The translations under genes and the position numbers were made by a program. A DNA stretch of 6,610 bases from Thermodesulfobacteriota bacterium (GTDB lineage Bacteria > Desulfobacterota > Dissulfuribacteria > Dissulfuribacterales > UBA3076), in assembly GCA_003645605.1 (NCBI GenBank), contig QNAY01000074.1, positions 1 to 6,610 of the forward strand, given 5' to 3'. Under the pieces are notes generated by a model. The model made no database searches, had not been told where the DNA came from, and saw nothing but the letters and a program-made list of their open reading frames with translations. This document shows positions 1 to 6,487 of this stretch, in pieces (position 1 is the stretch's first letter; every line of letters begins with the position of its first letter).

Positions 1-61
1 CGGACACTTGAAGTACAGGGAGTACGTCTGCGTATCCTCCGCCTCGCATCTGCAGCACCCT

Positions 62-73
62 GTGAACGCTTAC
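62..73 (+). repeat. GTGAACGCTTAC motif, copy 1
   Basis: The 12-mer GTGAACGCTTAC is flanked by short inverted ends (CTGT at 60-63, ACAG at 72-75). A variant with one change lies at 112-123, and the exact 12-mer recurs inverted at 6488-6499. Three occurrences in 6.6 kb, all outside genes, point to a dispersed intergenic repeat. Confidence 0.5.
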
Positions 74-102
74 AGTTCGGTGGGTTTGCGATAAAACGGG
101 CG

Positions 103-125
103 TTGTAACCCGTGAACGGTTACAA
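103..125 (+). repeat. Perfect 8-bp inverted repeat around GTGAACGGTTAC, copy 2
   Basis: TTGTAACC (103-110) and GGTTACAA (118-125) are exact reverse complements around a 7-base loop, CGTGAAC. The right half belongs to the second copy of the GTGAACGSTTAC motif. It could form a small hairpin or bind a dimeric protein. I do not recognise an operator, and the related copies at 62-73 and 6488-6500 favour a dispersed repeat. Confidence 0.55.
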
Positions 126-141
126 AAATGTAGACTGTAGG

Positions 142-163
142 GGGCAGACCTACGTGTCTGCCC
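142..163 (+). other. Perfect 8-bp hairpin upstream of the SPOR gene
   Basis: GGGCAGAC (142-149) pairs exactly with GTCTGCCC (156-163) across a 6-base loop, CTACGT. It lies 25 bases before the ATG at 189. No T-run follows on the + strand, so it is not a classical intrinsic terminator for an upstream gene. It may be a leader structure, a protein site or part of the surrounding repeat DNA. The pairing is seen directly; the role is unknown. Confidence 0.5.
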
Positions 164-188
164 TATAGGTTTAGCATGAGGTTGAGAG

Positions 189-791
189 ATGGCTCGAACC
201 AGAAAAAAAAGTCGAAAAATACAGTTCCAGTTAAGCTGGGGAGGGCTTATCGCCCTGACTGTATCTACTGTTTGTGTTTTTCTATGGGTGTTTATCCTGG
301 GTTTCTGGGTTGGTCAGAAGCTGGTTGGACGCGGTTTGGATGAATCACTTCAGACCCAGATTGTCGCAAGAGCAGTGCCTGAAACAGAGGAAGTTGCTTC
401 TTTAATTCCGGAAAAAATCGGAGCTTCAGAGCCTTCTAAGCCGGTTATCCAAACAGTAAGAGAAGAGAGGATAACGCAGGTAACTCCACTTAACACTGAG
501 GAAAAAGAGCAGCCAAAGCCAAGAAAAGCGTCGGTTAAAAAGAAGACCACATCCTTTGTGTTGCAAATAGCTTCTTATAGAGAGAGGGAGCGGGCAAATA
601 AAGAGACCCGAAGGTGGAGAGATAAGGGCTATCGAGCTAAAGTCAGAAAGGCCGATCTCGGTCCTGAGAAGGGGGTCTTCTATAGGGTCCATCTCGGGGA
701 GTACAGTTCTGTTGAGGAAGCCACCGGCTCTGCAAAAGAATTGGCCCAAAAACATAACTTGAGATCTTATGTCGTACCCATTCGTGATTAG
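189..791 (+). CDS. SPOR-domain membrane protein
   Basis: This 200-residue protein has a very basic N-terminus (residues 1-12, rich in Arg and Lys), one hydrophobic membrane segment (about 17-41), a low-complexity charged linker (about 45-120, rich in Glu, Pro and Lys) and a C-terminal SPOR domain (about 122-198). The domain opens with FVLQIASY, contains YRVHLGEY and ends in YVVPI, matching the usual two-repeat pattern. SPOR domains bind peptidoglycan stripped of stem peptides, often at division sites. The expected topology is a cytoplasmic N-terminus with the SPOR domain in the periplasm. The start is supported by GAGG at 178-181. The next gene starts 6 bases after its stop, so the two are probably co-transcribed. 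It lacks other FtsN features, so I assign no gene symbol. Confidence 0.9.
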   Translation: MARTRKKSRKIQFQLSWGGLIALTVSTVCVFLWVFILGFWVGQKLVGRGLDESLQTQIVARAVPETEEVASLIPEKIGASEPSKPVIQTVREERITQVTPLNTEEKEQPKPRKASVKKKTTSFVLQIASYRERERANKETRRWRDKGYRAKVRKADLGPEKGVFYRVHLGEYSSVEEATGSAKELAQKHNLRSYVVPIRD

Positions 792-797
792 AAAATA

Positions 798-1250
798 ATG
801 ATACGGAAAGCCAAGATATCAGATGTAAGGTCCATTCATGCCCTACTTGCTCACTTTGCAGACCAGGGTTTGCTGTTGCCGCGTTCTCTCAGCGAGATAT
901 ATGATCATCTGCGGGACTATACTGTAATACAGACATCTGATGATAATATCGTGGGTGTGGCGGCACTTAATATATGTTGGGAAGACCTGGCTGAGGTGAA
1001 GTCTTTGGCGGTACGCGAAGATTACCAGGCCAAGGGTATGGGAAGACAGCTTGTGGAGCATTGCCTTTCAGAGGCCGTTGTCCTTGAAATTTACCGGGTC
1101 TTTACCCTCACATATCAACCAAAATTCTTTGAGAAATTGGGGTTCAAATTAGTGGACAAAAGTTCACTTCCCCACAAAATCTGGGCAGACTGTTTGATGT
1201 GCCCAAAATTCCCGGATTGTGACGAAATAGCACTGCTGGTGGAGCTTTGA
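798..1250 (+). CDS. argA: N-acetyltransferase, short ArgA-type N-acetylglutamate synthase
   Basis: This 150-residue GNAT protein would transfer acetyl from acetyl-CoA to glutamate, the first step of arginine synthesis, in the cytoplasm. The acetyl-CoA loop QAKGMG (77-82) follows the strand VKSLAV, and FFEKLGF (110-116) is the usual late GNAT motif. The N-terminus ([10 protein letters not shown], then [16 protein letters not shown]) and the C-terminal LPHKIWADC followed by [11 protein letters not shown] match the small single-domain ArgA proteins as I remember them, which lack the amino-acid-kinase domain of E. coli ArgA. Three cysteines (132, 135, 141) cluster near the end. No clear ribosome binding site precedes ATG 798, and the 6-base gap suggests coupling to the SPOR gene. 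ArgJ, from the same pathway, lies beyond secA. Another small GNAT is possible, but the C-terminal motif argues for ArgA. Confidence 0.78.
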   Translation: MIRKAKISDVRSIHALLAHFADQGLLLPRSLSEIYDHLRDYTVIQTSDDNIVGVAALNICWEDLAEVKSLAVREDYQAKGMGRQLVEHCLSEAVVLEIYRVFTLTYQPKFFEKLGFKLVDKSSLPHKIWADCLMCPKFPDCDEIALLVEL

Positions 1251-1254
1251 TTAT

Positions 1255-3789
1255 ATGTTTGGAAATTTAGTTGCAAAGGTGTTTGGCACCAAACACGACA
1301 GGGAGGTCAAGAAGCTACAGCCCCTTGTAGATCGTATAAATTCTCTTGAATCAGAAACAAAGGCCTTGTCTGACGCAGAACTCAAGGCAAAGACCCCTGA
1401 GTTCAAGGGACGGCTTGAACATGGAGAGTCTCTGGATGAATTGCTCCCGGAGGCCTTTGCCGTTACACGGGAGGCGGCTCGCAGGGCATTGGGGCTCAGG
1501 CCCTTTGACGTACAGCTCATGGGCGGGATTGTGCTGCATCAGGGCAAAATCGCCGAGATGAGGACCGGTGAAGGAAAGACTTTAGTGGCTACAATGCCGG
1601 TTTATCTGAATGCGCTTACCGGTCGCGGGGTTCACGTGGTTACGGTCAATGACTATCTGGCAACCCGTGACTCGGAGTGGATGGGACAGGTGTATCGTTT
1701 TCTTGGTCTGGATGTTGGGGTAATAGTCCATGGCCTTCAGAATGCAGAGAGCAAAGCAGCCTATGATGCCGATGTGACTTACGGCACCAATAACGAGTTC
1801 GGATTCGACTATCTTAGAGACAACATGAAGTACTCCATTGAGGACATGGTCCAGCGGGAATTCCATTATGCCATAGTGGACGAAGTGGACAGCATCCTCA
1901 TTGATGAGGCCCGAACCCCACTCATCATATCAGGCCCATCCGAAGATTCTACGGATCTTTACTACAGGGTCAATCAAATCAGCCCGCACCTGAATAGGGA
2001 AACTGATTTTACAGTGGATGAAAAGGCCAGGGCAGTCAGTCTGACTGAAGAGGGTGTGACAAAGTGCGAAAAGCTTCTGGAAGTAAAAAATCTCTATGAT
2101 CCCGCCCAGGCCGAGCTCCTTCACCACGTGCAACAGGCCCTCAAGGCCCATGTTCTGTTCAAGAGGGATATAGATTATCTGGTCAAAGACGGTCAGGTGG
2201 TGATAGTTGACGAGTTTACGGGCCGCATTATGCCGGGAAGACGTTACAGTGATGGGCTGCACCAGGCTCTTGAGGCCAAGGAAGGCGTAAAGATAGAGAG
2301 TGAAAACCAGACACTGGCTTCCATAACCTTCCAAAACTTTTTCCGCATGTATGAAAAGCTCGCAGGTATGACGGGTACTGCCGAGACAGAGGCAGCGGAG
2401 TTTCAGAAGATTTACAACCTGGAGGTGGTTGTAGTCCCCACTCACATGGATATGATTCGCAAGGACTATCCGGATGTGGTTTTCAGGACAGAGAGCGAAA
2501 AATTCGAAGCCGCGACCAAGGAAATTAAATCTCTTCATGATCAGGGCCGACCTGTCCTGGTAGGTAGTTCCAGTGTGGATAATTCCGAACGGCTTTCAAA
2601 AATGTTGAAGCGCCAGGGAGTTAAACATGAAGTCCTGAACGCAAAGCATCACGAGAGGGAGGCGGAAATCATAGCCCATGCCGGGGAGGGAGGCAGGATT
2701 ACCATTGCCACCAATATGGCAGGCCGTGGGACGGACATAGTCCTGGGCAAGGGGGTGGCCGATATGGGCGGGCTGCACATCCTCAGTATTGAGCGCCACG
2801 AATCAAGGCGGATAGACAATCAGCTCAGGGGTAGGTCCGGCCGCCAGGGCGACCTCGGTTCTTCCAGGTTTTACCTGTCCCTGGAGGATGACCTGCTGCG
2901 CATCTTCGGATCAGACCGTATCTCCGGGATCATGGACAAGCTGGGCATGGATGCGGGAGAGCCTATTGAACACTCCATGCTGAGCAAGGCTATAGAGAAC
3001 GCCCAGCGAAAAGTTGAGGCCCACAACTTTGAGATAAGAAAGCACCTACTTGATTACGATGACGTAATGAACAAACAGAGAGAGGTGATTTACAACCAGC
3101 GGAGGCAGATACTTGCCGGCGAAGATATGCGGGAGGAACTCTATGGTTTTATTGATGATATAGCAGCAGTTTTGGTGGATACGTATACGGATGAAAAAGG
3201 ACTTTCAGAAGAATGGGATTGGAAGGCCCTGGAGGAACGTCTGCTTGGCCGATTTTCTGTTCGTCTGGACATTCCTAAGGAAGAGAGAGAGGATCTTGAT
3301 CCGGCGGCACTGGAAGAAAAAATAGCTGCGGCCGCAAGACACGCCTATGAGAACCAGGCGACCCTGTTCGGCGATGAAGAAATGGCCCGGGTGGAGAGGT
3401 TCATAGTTCTCCAGACTCTGGATAACTTGTGGAAGGATCATCTCCTCAATATGGACCATTTAAGAGAGGGTATAGGGCTGGTAGGCTATGGCCAAAAAGA
3501 CCCGCTTCAGGAGTATAGGCGCGAGGGTTATGACATGTTTATGGCCATGATCCAGCGCTTCAGAGAAGAGGCTATAAGCCTCCTGCTCCGGATTCGTCCT
3601 ATGCGGGAAAGAGAAACTAAAGAACTGGAAACTCGGCGCAGAAAGCAGCAGCAGCGCAGGAGCTATGGCCGTGGAGATGGCGATGACAAGGCAAAGACTG
3701 TTAAGCGCAAGGGGCAGAAAGTAGGTCGTAATGACCCATGTCCCTGTGGCAGCGGGAAAAAATATAAGAAATGTTGCGGAAAGAAATGA
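1255..3789 (+). CDS. secA: Preprotein translocase ATPase SecA
   Basis: SecA drives unfolded preproteins through the SecYEG channel by ATP hydrolysis, at the inner face of the cytoplasmic membrane. At 844 residues it is full length. Visible landmarks are Walker A GEGKT (105-109), Walker B IVDEVDS (207-213), [13 protein letters not shown] (216-228), the start of the preprotein-binding region, GMTGTAE (371-377), [12 protein letters not shown] (484-495) and [11 protein letters not shown] (523-533) of the second helicase lobe. The scaffold and wing region follows, with [19 protein letters not shown] (722-740). A basic linker leads to the zinc motif at 829-841 (Cys 829, 831, 840, 841), which binds SecB and lipid in other species. 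GGTGGAG at 1238-1244, inside the end of the preceding gene, is a good ribosome binding site and fixes ATG 1255. No lesion is seen. Confidence 0.99.
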   Translation: MFGNLVAKVFGTKHDREVKKLQPLVDRINSLESETKALSDAELKAKTPEFKGRLEHGESLDELLPEAFAVTREAARRALGLRPFDVQLMGGIVLHQGKIAEMRTGEGKTLVATMPVYLNALTGRGVHVVTVNDYLATRDSEWMGQVYRFLGLDVGVIVHGLQNAESKAAYDADVTYGTNNEFGFDYLRDNMKYSIEDMVQREFHYAIVDEVDSILIDEARTPLIISGPSEDSTDLYYRVNQISPHLNRETDFTVDEKARAVSLTEEGVTKCEKLLEVKNLYDPAQAELLHHVQQALKAHVLFKRDIDYLVKDGQVVIVDEFTGRIMPGRRYSDGLHQALEAKEGVKIESENQTLASITFQNFFRMYEKLAGMTGTAETEAAEFQKIYNLEVVVVPTHMDMIRKDYPDVVFRTESEKFEAATKEIKSLHDQGRPVLVGSSSVDNSERLSKMLKRQGVKHEVLNAKHHEREAEIIAHAGEGGRITIATNMAGRGTDIVLGKGVADMGGLHILSIERHESRRIDNQLRGRSGRQGDLGSSRFYLSLEDDLLRIFGSDRISGIMDKLGMDAGEPIEHSMLSKAIENAQRKVEAHNFEIRKHLLDYDDVMNKQREVIYNQRRQILAGEDMREELYGFIDDIAAVLVDTYTDEKGLSEEWDWKALEERLLGRFSVRLDIPKEEREDLDPAALEEKIAAAARHAYENQATLFGDEEMARVERFIVLQTLDNLWKDHLLNMDHLREGIGLVGYGQKDPLQEYRREGYDMFMAMIQRFREEAISLLLRIRPMRERETKELETRRRKQQQRRSYGRGDGDDKAKTVKRKGQKVGRNDPCPCGSGKKYKKCCGKK

Positions 3790-3817
3790 ATTTGGCGCCT
3801 TCGGCGGGACTGTTTCT

Positions 3818-3868
3818 GACAGGATGAACAGGATTTACATGATTTTTATTTATCCTGTTGTTCCTGTT
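3818..3868. repeat. Imperfect palindrome downstream of secA
   Basis: A 17-base left arm (3818-3834) and right arm (3852-3868) are reverse complements at 14 of 17 positions. The inner 8 bp, AACAGGAT and ATCCTGTT, pair perfectly around a 17-base AT-rich loop. Each arm contains CAGGA twice, so the unit is internally repetitive. An A-run (3869-3875) follows. On the + strand no T-run follows the stem, so it is not a standard terminator of secA, although the structure could protect the 3' end of the mRNA. It resembles CAGGAT-type dispersed intergenic palindromes that I recall from many environmental Proteobacteria; that memory has not been checked. Confidence 0.65.
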
Positions 3869-3875
3869 AAAAAAA

Positions 3876-3898
3876 GGAAAATGCTATACTATGAACTT
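3876..3898 (+). repeat. 23-bp direct repeat, left copy
   Basis: This stretch matches 4945-4967 at 22 of 23 positions; the one difference is G at 3883 against A at 4952. The shared core is CTATACTATGAACTT. Extending left through the A-run gives 27 of 29 matches (3870-3898 against 4939-4967). In this copy ATGAACTT opens an 18-codon frame (3891-3947) that begins Met-Asn-Leu like ArgJ but then shows no resemblance to it. Confidence 0.85.
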
Positions 3899-3912
3899 GG
3901 CGTCCCTTGGGC

Positions 3913-3936
3913 GAGCCGTTGAGCCATTGAGCTTAT
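3913..3936 (+). repeat. Short tandem 8-mers
   Basis: Three adjacent octamers, GAGCCGTT, GAGCCATT and GAGCTTAT, form a decaying tandem array just inside the left end of the candidate insertion. It may be chance or slippage at an insertion junction. Confidence 0.4.
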
Positions 3937-3955
3937 CAGCTAAATAATTTATTAT
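3927..3955 (+). promoter_or_regulatory. Possible sigma-70 promoter of the methyltransferase gene
   Basis: TTGAGC (3927-3932) and TATTAT (3950-3955) are separated by 17 bp and match the consensus at 4 of 6 and 5 of 6 positions. Transcription would begin near 3962, about 11 bases before ATG 3973, which leaves room only for the weak AGAG at 3966-3969 as ribosome binding site. The inserted genes may therefore carry their own promoter. In AT-rich DNA such matches are common, so confidence is modest. Confidence 0.35.
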
Positions 3956-3972
3956 ACCAACGTATAGAGTTT

Positions 3973-4494
3973 ATGAAAACAGCGAATATTCAATTAGAAC
4001 ACAATGAATTTCAAAGGGAACCAATCAAATTTCCTCTTTGCATTTTGGCGAATGATATTGACGTCCCAATGAACATTGGGAGCATTTTTCGGATAGCCGA
4101 TGCTCTAGGAGTACAGAAGATATTTTTGACCGGAAGTTCTCCGGTTCCTCCTAACAACAAAATAAAGAAAACCTCAAGATCAACAGAAAAAGCTGTGGAG
4201 TATGAGTACAAGGAAAATGCGCTGGAAGTAGTAGACCGACTGAAACAAAGCGGGTATCTCATAGTGAGCATAGAAATAACAGCAAGTAGCATTGATATAA
4301 GGAACTTCACTACAAAAAAAAATGACAAAACTTGTCTTATTGTTGGGGCCGAAAATGCAGGTGTCAGCCAAGATTTATTAGATGTTTCTGATTACACCAT
4401 ACATATACCTATGTTTGGACAAAACTCATCAATGAATGTCGCTACCGCATGCGCGATAGCGGTATTTGAATTTGCTAGAAAAATTATGCCATGA
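3973..4494 (+). CDS. SpoU/TrmH-family RNA 2'-O-methyltransferase
   Basis: This 173-residue protein contains the three SPOUT/TrmH motifs. Motif 1 is NIGSIFRIADALG (34-46), with the conserved Asn 34 and Arg 40. Motif 2 is LIVGAENAGVS (122-132) and motif 3 is SSMNVATACAIAVFE (152-166). Proteins of this class bind S-adenosylmethionine in a trefoil knot and methylate ribose 2'-OH in tRNA or rRNA. The short length and lack of a large N-terminal substrate-binding domain resemble minimal members such as TrmL, but the target base cannot be read from sequence. The gene is markedly more AT-rich than secA and argJ, sits inside the repeat-bounded segment, and overlaps the next gene by 4 bases (ATGA). Transfer from elsewhere is likely. 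The ribosome binding site is weak. Confidence 0.9.
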   Translation: MKTANIQLEHNEFQREPIKFPLCILANDIDVPMNIGSIFRIADALGVQKIFLTGSSPVPPNNKIKKTSRSTEKAVEYEYKENALEVVDRLKQSGYLIVSIEITASSIDIRNFTTKKNDKTCLIVGAENAGVSQDLLDVSDYTIHIPMFGQNSSMNVATACAIAVFEFARKIMP

Positions 4495-4858
4495 ATAACA
4501 GACGACCAATCGTTGACGAGCAATATACTAAAGGCAATAAGCATGTACTTAACTATGTAGTATATCGAAGTACGACTGGGAATGGAAACGATGAAGTGCT
4601 ACAGCATAAATTGTTCGGTACTATAGAAACAGCCCACATAACGTTACATCCAGATGGAACTGTGAATTTTCGCGATAAACGGGGGAAAATATATCTTAAA
4701 ATGATTATAATGAGCAATCTCGCCGGATTTTCACCGCAACCTTCTCGGAAGCTCAAACTGTTTTTGCTAAAAGTCAGACACAGAATATAAATAGTTCAAG
4801 CCAACAAAACAAGGCGCTTAAATTTCTGCTATCGTTTCAAATTTGCCAGCAATTGTAG
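4491..4858 (+). pseudogene. Unknown small protein gene, apparently frameshifted
   Basis: The reading frame starts at ATG 4491, overlapping the methyltransferase stop in an ATGA junction, which suggests coupled translation. As sequenced it ends at 4790 (99 residues). Up to about residue 70 it looks like a normal soluble protein, including ITLHPDGTVNFRDKRGKIYL. After the run CTTAAAATG (4695-4703) the remaining residues are poor in acidic residues and look out of frame. One extra A in the A-run 4698-4701 switches to a frame open to TAG 4856-4858, giving NDYNEQSRRIFTATFSEAQ and then a Gln/Ser-rich tail, for about 122 residues in all. This is either a real loss-of-function frameshift or a homopolymer sequencing error. 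I recognise no family and see no signal peptide or membrane segment. Confidence 0.6.
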
Positions 4859-4891
4859 AGAGTTATGCTCTAATTGAAGATTAAAAAATTA

Positions 4892-4963
4892 ATGCCAAAG
4901 AAAAAGAAGCTTCCTGCAAAGGATTGCAAAATTGACCCAAAAATGGAAAATACTATACTATGA
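4892..4963 (+). CDS. Possible 23-codon ORF overlapping the argJ start
   Basis: An open frame from ATG 4892 encodes a lysine-rich peptide, MPKKKKLPAKDCKIDPK followed by MENTIL. Its TGA (4961-4963) overlaps the argJ ATG (4960-4962) in the four bases ATGA. That geometry is typical of translational coupling, and argJ has only a distant GGA at 4945-4947 as ribosome binding site. No good ribosome binding site precedes ATG 4892. The overlapping end falls in the direct repeat, so the frame may be a by-product of the insertion. Confidence 0.2.
   Translation: MPKKKKLPAKDCKIDPKMENTIL
4932..4959 (+). promoter_or_regulatory. Promoter-like sequence abutting argJ
   Basis: TTGACC (4932-4937) and TATACT (4954-4959) are 16 bp apart and each matches the sigma-70 consensus at 5 of 6 positions. 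A start near 4965-4966 would fall inside the third argJ codon, so it can serve argJ only if translation begins downstream (for example TTG 4969) or the call is coincidental. The left repeat copy keeps TATACT but has no comparable -35 box. Confidence 0.22.
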
Positions 4964-4967
4964 ACTT
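4945..4967 (+). repeat. 23-bp direct repeat, right copy, spanning the argJ start
   Basis: This is the partner of 3876-3898, with 22 of 23 bases identical. It contains the argJ ATG and the following five bases, so a duplicated argJ start sequence exists on both sides of the candidate insertion. Confidence 0.85.
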
Positions 4968-6162
4968 ATTGATTCCTGGTTTCAAGGGTTCAGCCGTTTC
5001 AGCCAACATCAAGTATCATGGACGCCTTGACCTGGGTCTGATAGCCTCTAACGAGTCCGCAGTGTTGGCAGCTGTATTTACCAGAAACGAGGTAAAGGCC
5101 GCCCCGGTCCTTGCAGGGATTGATCGTCTCAGCAGGGGCGGGCCTTATGCTAGGGCCGTTGTGGTAAACAGCGGTAATGCAAATGCCTGCACAGGCAAGG
5201 ATGGTATAGCCGATGTCCACAAGATATGCTCTCTCGTGGCCAAGGAAATGGGCATAACCCCTGATGATGTGATGGTCTCTTCAACGGGTGTGATCGGCCA
5301 ACCTCTCCCCATGGGACGGATAACGGATGCCGTACCGGCACTTGTGAGGGGCCTTTCTGAAAATGGGCTGGAGGCTGTGGCGGACGCCATTCTCACTACG
5401 GACACGGTTCGGAAGACAGCCATCAGGCGCATTGATGTCGGTGGTGTAGAGGTGACTGTTGCCGGTATGGCAAAGGGCGCCGGCATGATAGGGCCGAACA
5501 TTGGTCCACCCCAGGCCACAATGCTCTCCTTTGTCCTGTCAGACGCAAAGGTGGACCCGGTCTGGTGGCAGGGCGTACTTGAAAGGACCGTATCAGACAC
5601 GTTTAACCGGATTACCATAGACGGGGATACCAGTACGAATGACACTGTCCTGGCCTTGGCCAACGGTCTTGCCGGAAACATGGAGATTAACGAAGTTTAT
5701 TACGGAGGGACCCTTGAGGCTGTACTCAAAGAGCTGCTACAAGACCTGGCCCGGCAGATTGTCATGGACGGCGAAGGTGTCACCAAGTGTGTAACCTTGG
5801 TCGTAAAAGGAGCAAGGACCGGAGAAGAGGCAGACAGGATAGCCCGGACTGTTGCTGAATCTCCACTCGTGAAGACGGCCTTCTTTGGCGAAGATCCTAA
5901 CTGGGGTCGAATTCTTGCTGCCGCAGGCCGTGCGGGTTTCCCCCTGGATCAGGGGCTGATCAGTTTGTCCTTTGATGATATAGAAATCGTGAGAATGGGT
6001 ATGGGCGTAAGTAAAGAGGCTGAGGATCTGGCCAAGAAGGTCATGGCTGCCGGAGAATTCACCGTTGTCTTGGATTTGGGTCTTGGGCAAGAAGAGGCCA
6101 GTATGCTGACCGGCGATTTTTCAACCGATTATGTGCGAATCAATGCGGATTATCGCACCTGA
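4960..6162 (+). CDS. argJ: Bifunctional glutamate N-acetyltransferase/amino-acid acetyltransferase ArgJ
   Basis: ArgJ moves the acetyl group from N-acetylornithine to glutamate, recycling N-acetylglutamate in arginine synthesis; some members also use acetyl-CoA. The 400-residue length is normal. The protein cleaves itself before a catalytic threonine, seen here as Thr 187 in ATMLSF. The oxyanion-hole pair is Thr 109-Gly 110 in SSTGVIG. Other conserved blocks are AGMAKGAGMIGPN (168-180), DGDTSTNDT (221-229), DGEGVTK (270-276), EDPNWGRI (311-318) and the C-terminal YVRINADYRT (391-400). Family similarity begins at PGFKGSAV, so ATG 4960 is a reasonable start, although its ribosome binding site is weak. 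Whether the enzyme is mono- or bifunctional cannot be told from sequence; an argA-type gene nearby would fit a cyclic pathway primed by ArgA. Confidence 0.98.
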   Translation: MNLLIPGFKGSAVSANIKYHGRLDLGLIASNESAVLAAVFTRNEVKAAPVLAGIDRLSRGGPYARAVVVNSGNANACTGKDGIADVHKICSLVAKEMGITPDDVMVSSTGVIGQPLPMGRITDAVPALVRGLSENGLEAVADAILTTDTVRKTAIRRIDVGGVEVTVAGMAKGAGMIGPNIGPPQATMLSFVLSDAKVDPVWWQGVLERTVSDTFNRITIDGDTSTNDTVLALANGLAGNMEINEVYYGGTLEAVLKELLQDLARQIVMDGEGVTKCVTLVVKGARTGEEADRIARTVAESPLVKTAFFGEDPNWGRILAAAGRAGFPLDQGLISLSFDDIEIVRMGMGVSKEAEDLAKKVMAAGEFTVVLDLGLGQEEASMLTGDFSTDYVRINADYRT

Positions 6163-6293
6163 GAATTCGTCACCTGCTTGCTGCGCTCCCTCGACACACA
6201 TAGACCTACACAACTCAGGCGTAATTATTCACTTCCCCCCTGACAGCTGACAGCCTTTTTTCAGGTTTCAAAACATAATTCGTTGGAAATACG
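6163..6293. other. Intergenic region after argJ
   Basis: I see no gene here on either strand. The stretch has a direct repeat, CTGACAGCTGACAG (6240-6253), and a T-run (6256-6261), but no stem directly before the Ts, so no clear terminator for argJ. Confidence 0.5.
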
Positions 6294-6413
6294 CATTAAT
6301 CCGAAGTTCCCCTCGCGGCCTAATAATATCAGGCACTTAACTATGTTGTAGTCATGTAACAGGCATAATGATTTCAAATAGTTGCGAGTCACTGGGGGAA
6401 CTTCGGATTAATG
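6294..6413. mobile_element. MITE-like foldback element, 120 bp
   Basis: CATTAATCCGAAGTTCCCC (6294-6312) is the exact reverse complement of 6395-6413: 19 bp with no mismatch around an 82-bp centre. The centre adds weaker pairing in register (TCGC 6313-6316 with GCGA 6384-6387; AACTAT 6339-6344 with ATAGTT 6378-6383), so the whole unit can fold back. The outer ATTAAT is itself palindromic, so an equally good reading is a 106-bp element (6301-6406) with 12-bp inverted ends, CCGAAGTTCCCC, flanked by a 6-bp ATTAAT target duplication. It contains no ORF, as expected for a non-autonomous element moved by a transposase elsewhere. I cannot name the parent family. Confidence 0.7.
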
Positions 6414-6487
6414 AACCCATAAATGCCTCTTTCTCGTTATTATCCAATAGCTCTATATCATTATTTTTTATCTTATATAGTTCGAAA

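Larger units (their letters stand above)
1..188. other. Left intergenic region, no supported gene
   Basis: No frame gives a convincing protein. Frame 1 is open from the window edge to a TAA at 106-108 and frame 2 to a TAA ending near 93, but the translations resemble no family I know and run through a repeated motif (62-73) that also occurs in non-coding DNA at the far end of the window. The stretch holds two copies of a GTGAACGSTTAC-type motif and one perfect hairpin (142-163). A GAGG at 178-181, seven bases before the ATG at 189, is the likely ribosome binding site of the first gene. I see no strong sigma-70 promoter, so the promoter of the 189-3789 cluster is either atypical or lies upstream of the window. 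Confidence 0.55.
3899..4967. mobile_element. Candidate 1,069-bp insertion between secA and argJ
   Basis: The unit from the end of the left direct repeat to the end of the right one is 1,069 bp. It carries an RNA methyltransferase gene and a frameshifted small gene. Hand counts of sampled 60-base lines give about 30-40% GC here, against about 50-63% in secA, so the composition shift coincides with the repeats. Removing the unit would leave argJ about 100 bp after secA with its start codon intact. No transposase or integrase and no matching terminal inverted repeats are visible. A 23-bp duplication is longer than most transposon target duplications. Recombination at a short homology, or an integrative element restoring the gene end, fits as well as transposition. 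Confidence 0.45.

Noticed and set aside
1..108. Possible C-terminal end of an upstream gene in frames 1 or 2.
   Set aside because: Neither translation resembles a known protein end, and both frames run through a motif found elsewhere in non-coding DNA.
1930..2538. A 202-codon open frame on the minus strand within secA.
   Set aside because: It lies wholly opposite a clearly real secA, has no recognisable domain, and is a shadow of its codon usage.
3792..3920. Similarity between TTGGCGCCTTCGGCG after secA and TTGGCGTCCCTTGGGCG at the insertion edge.
   Set aside because: The match needs several gaps and mismatches and is too short to support a duplicated unit.
4795..4870. Integron attC-like features (AGCCAAC, then GTTATGC, with a GTTGAGC near 3918).
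   Set aside because: Each core differs from the consensus or is short enough to occur by chance. The two ends do not pair, and most of the stretch is coding in the frameshift-corrected small gene.
5145..5681. A 178-codon open frame on the minus strand within argJ.
   Set aside because: It is antisense to conserved argJ blocks, including the catalytic threonine region, and has low-complexity Ser/Thr/Pro content typical of a shadow frame.
6239..6265. Possible argJ terminator with CCTGA/TCAGG arms and a T-run.
   Set aside because: The T-run lies inside the loop, not after the stem, and the arms are only 5 bp, so it does not have terminator geometry.
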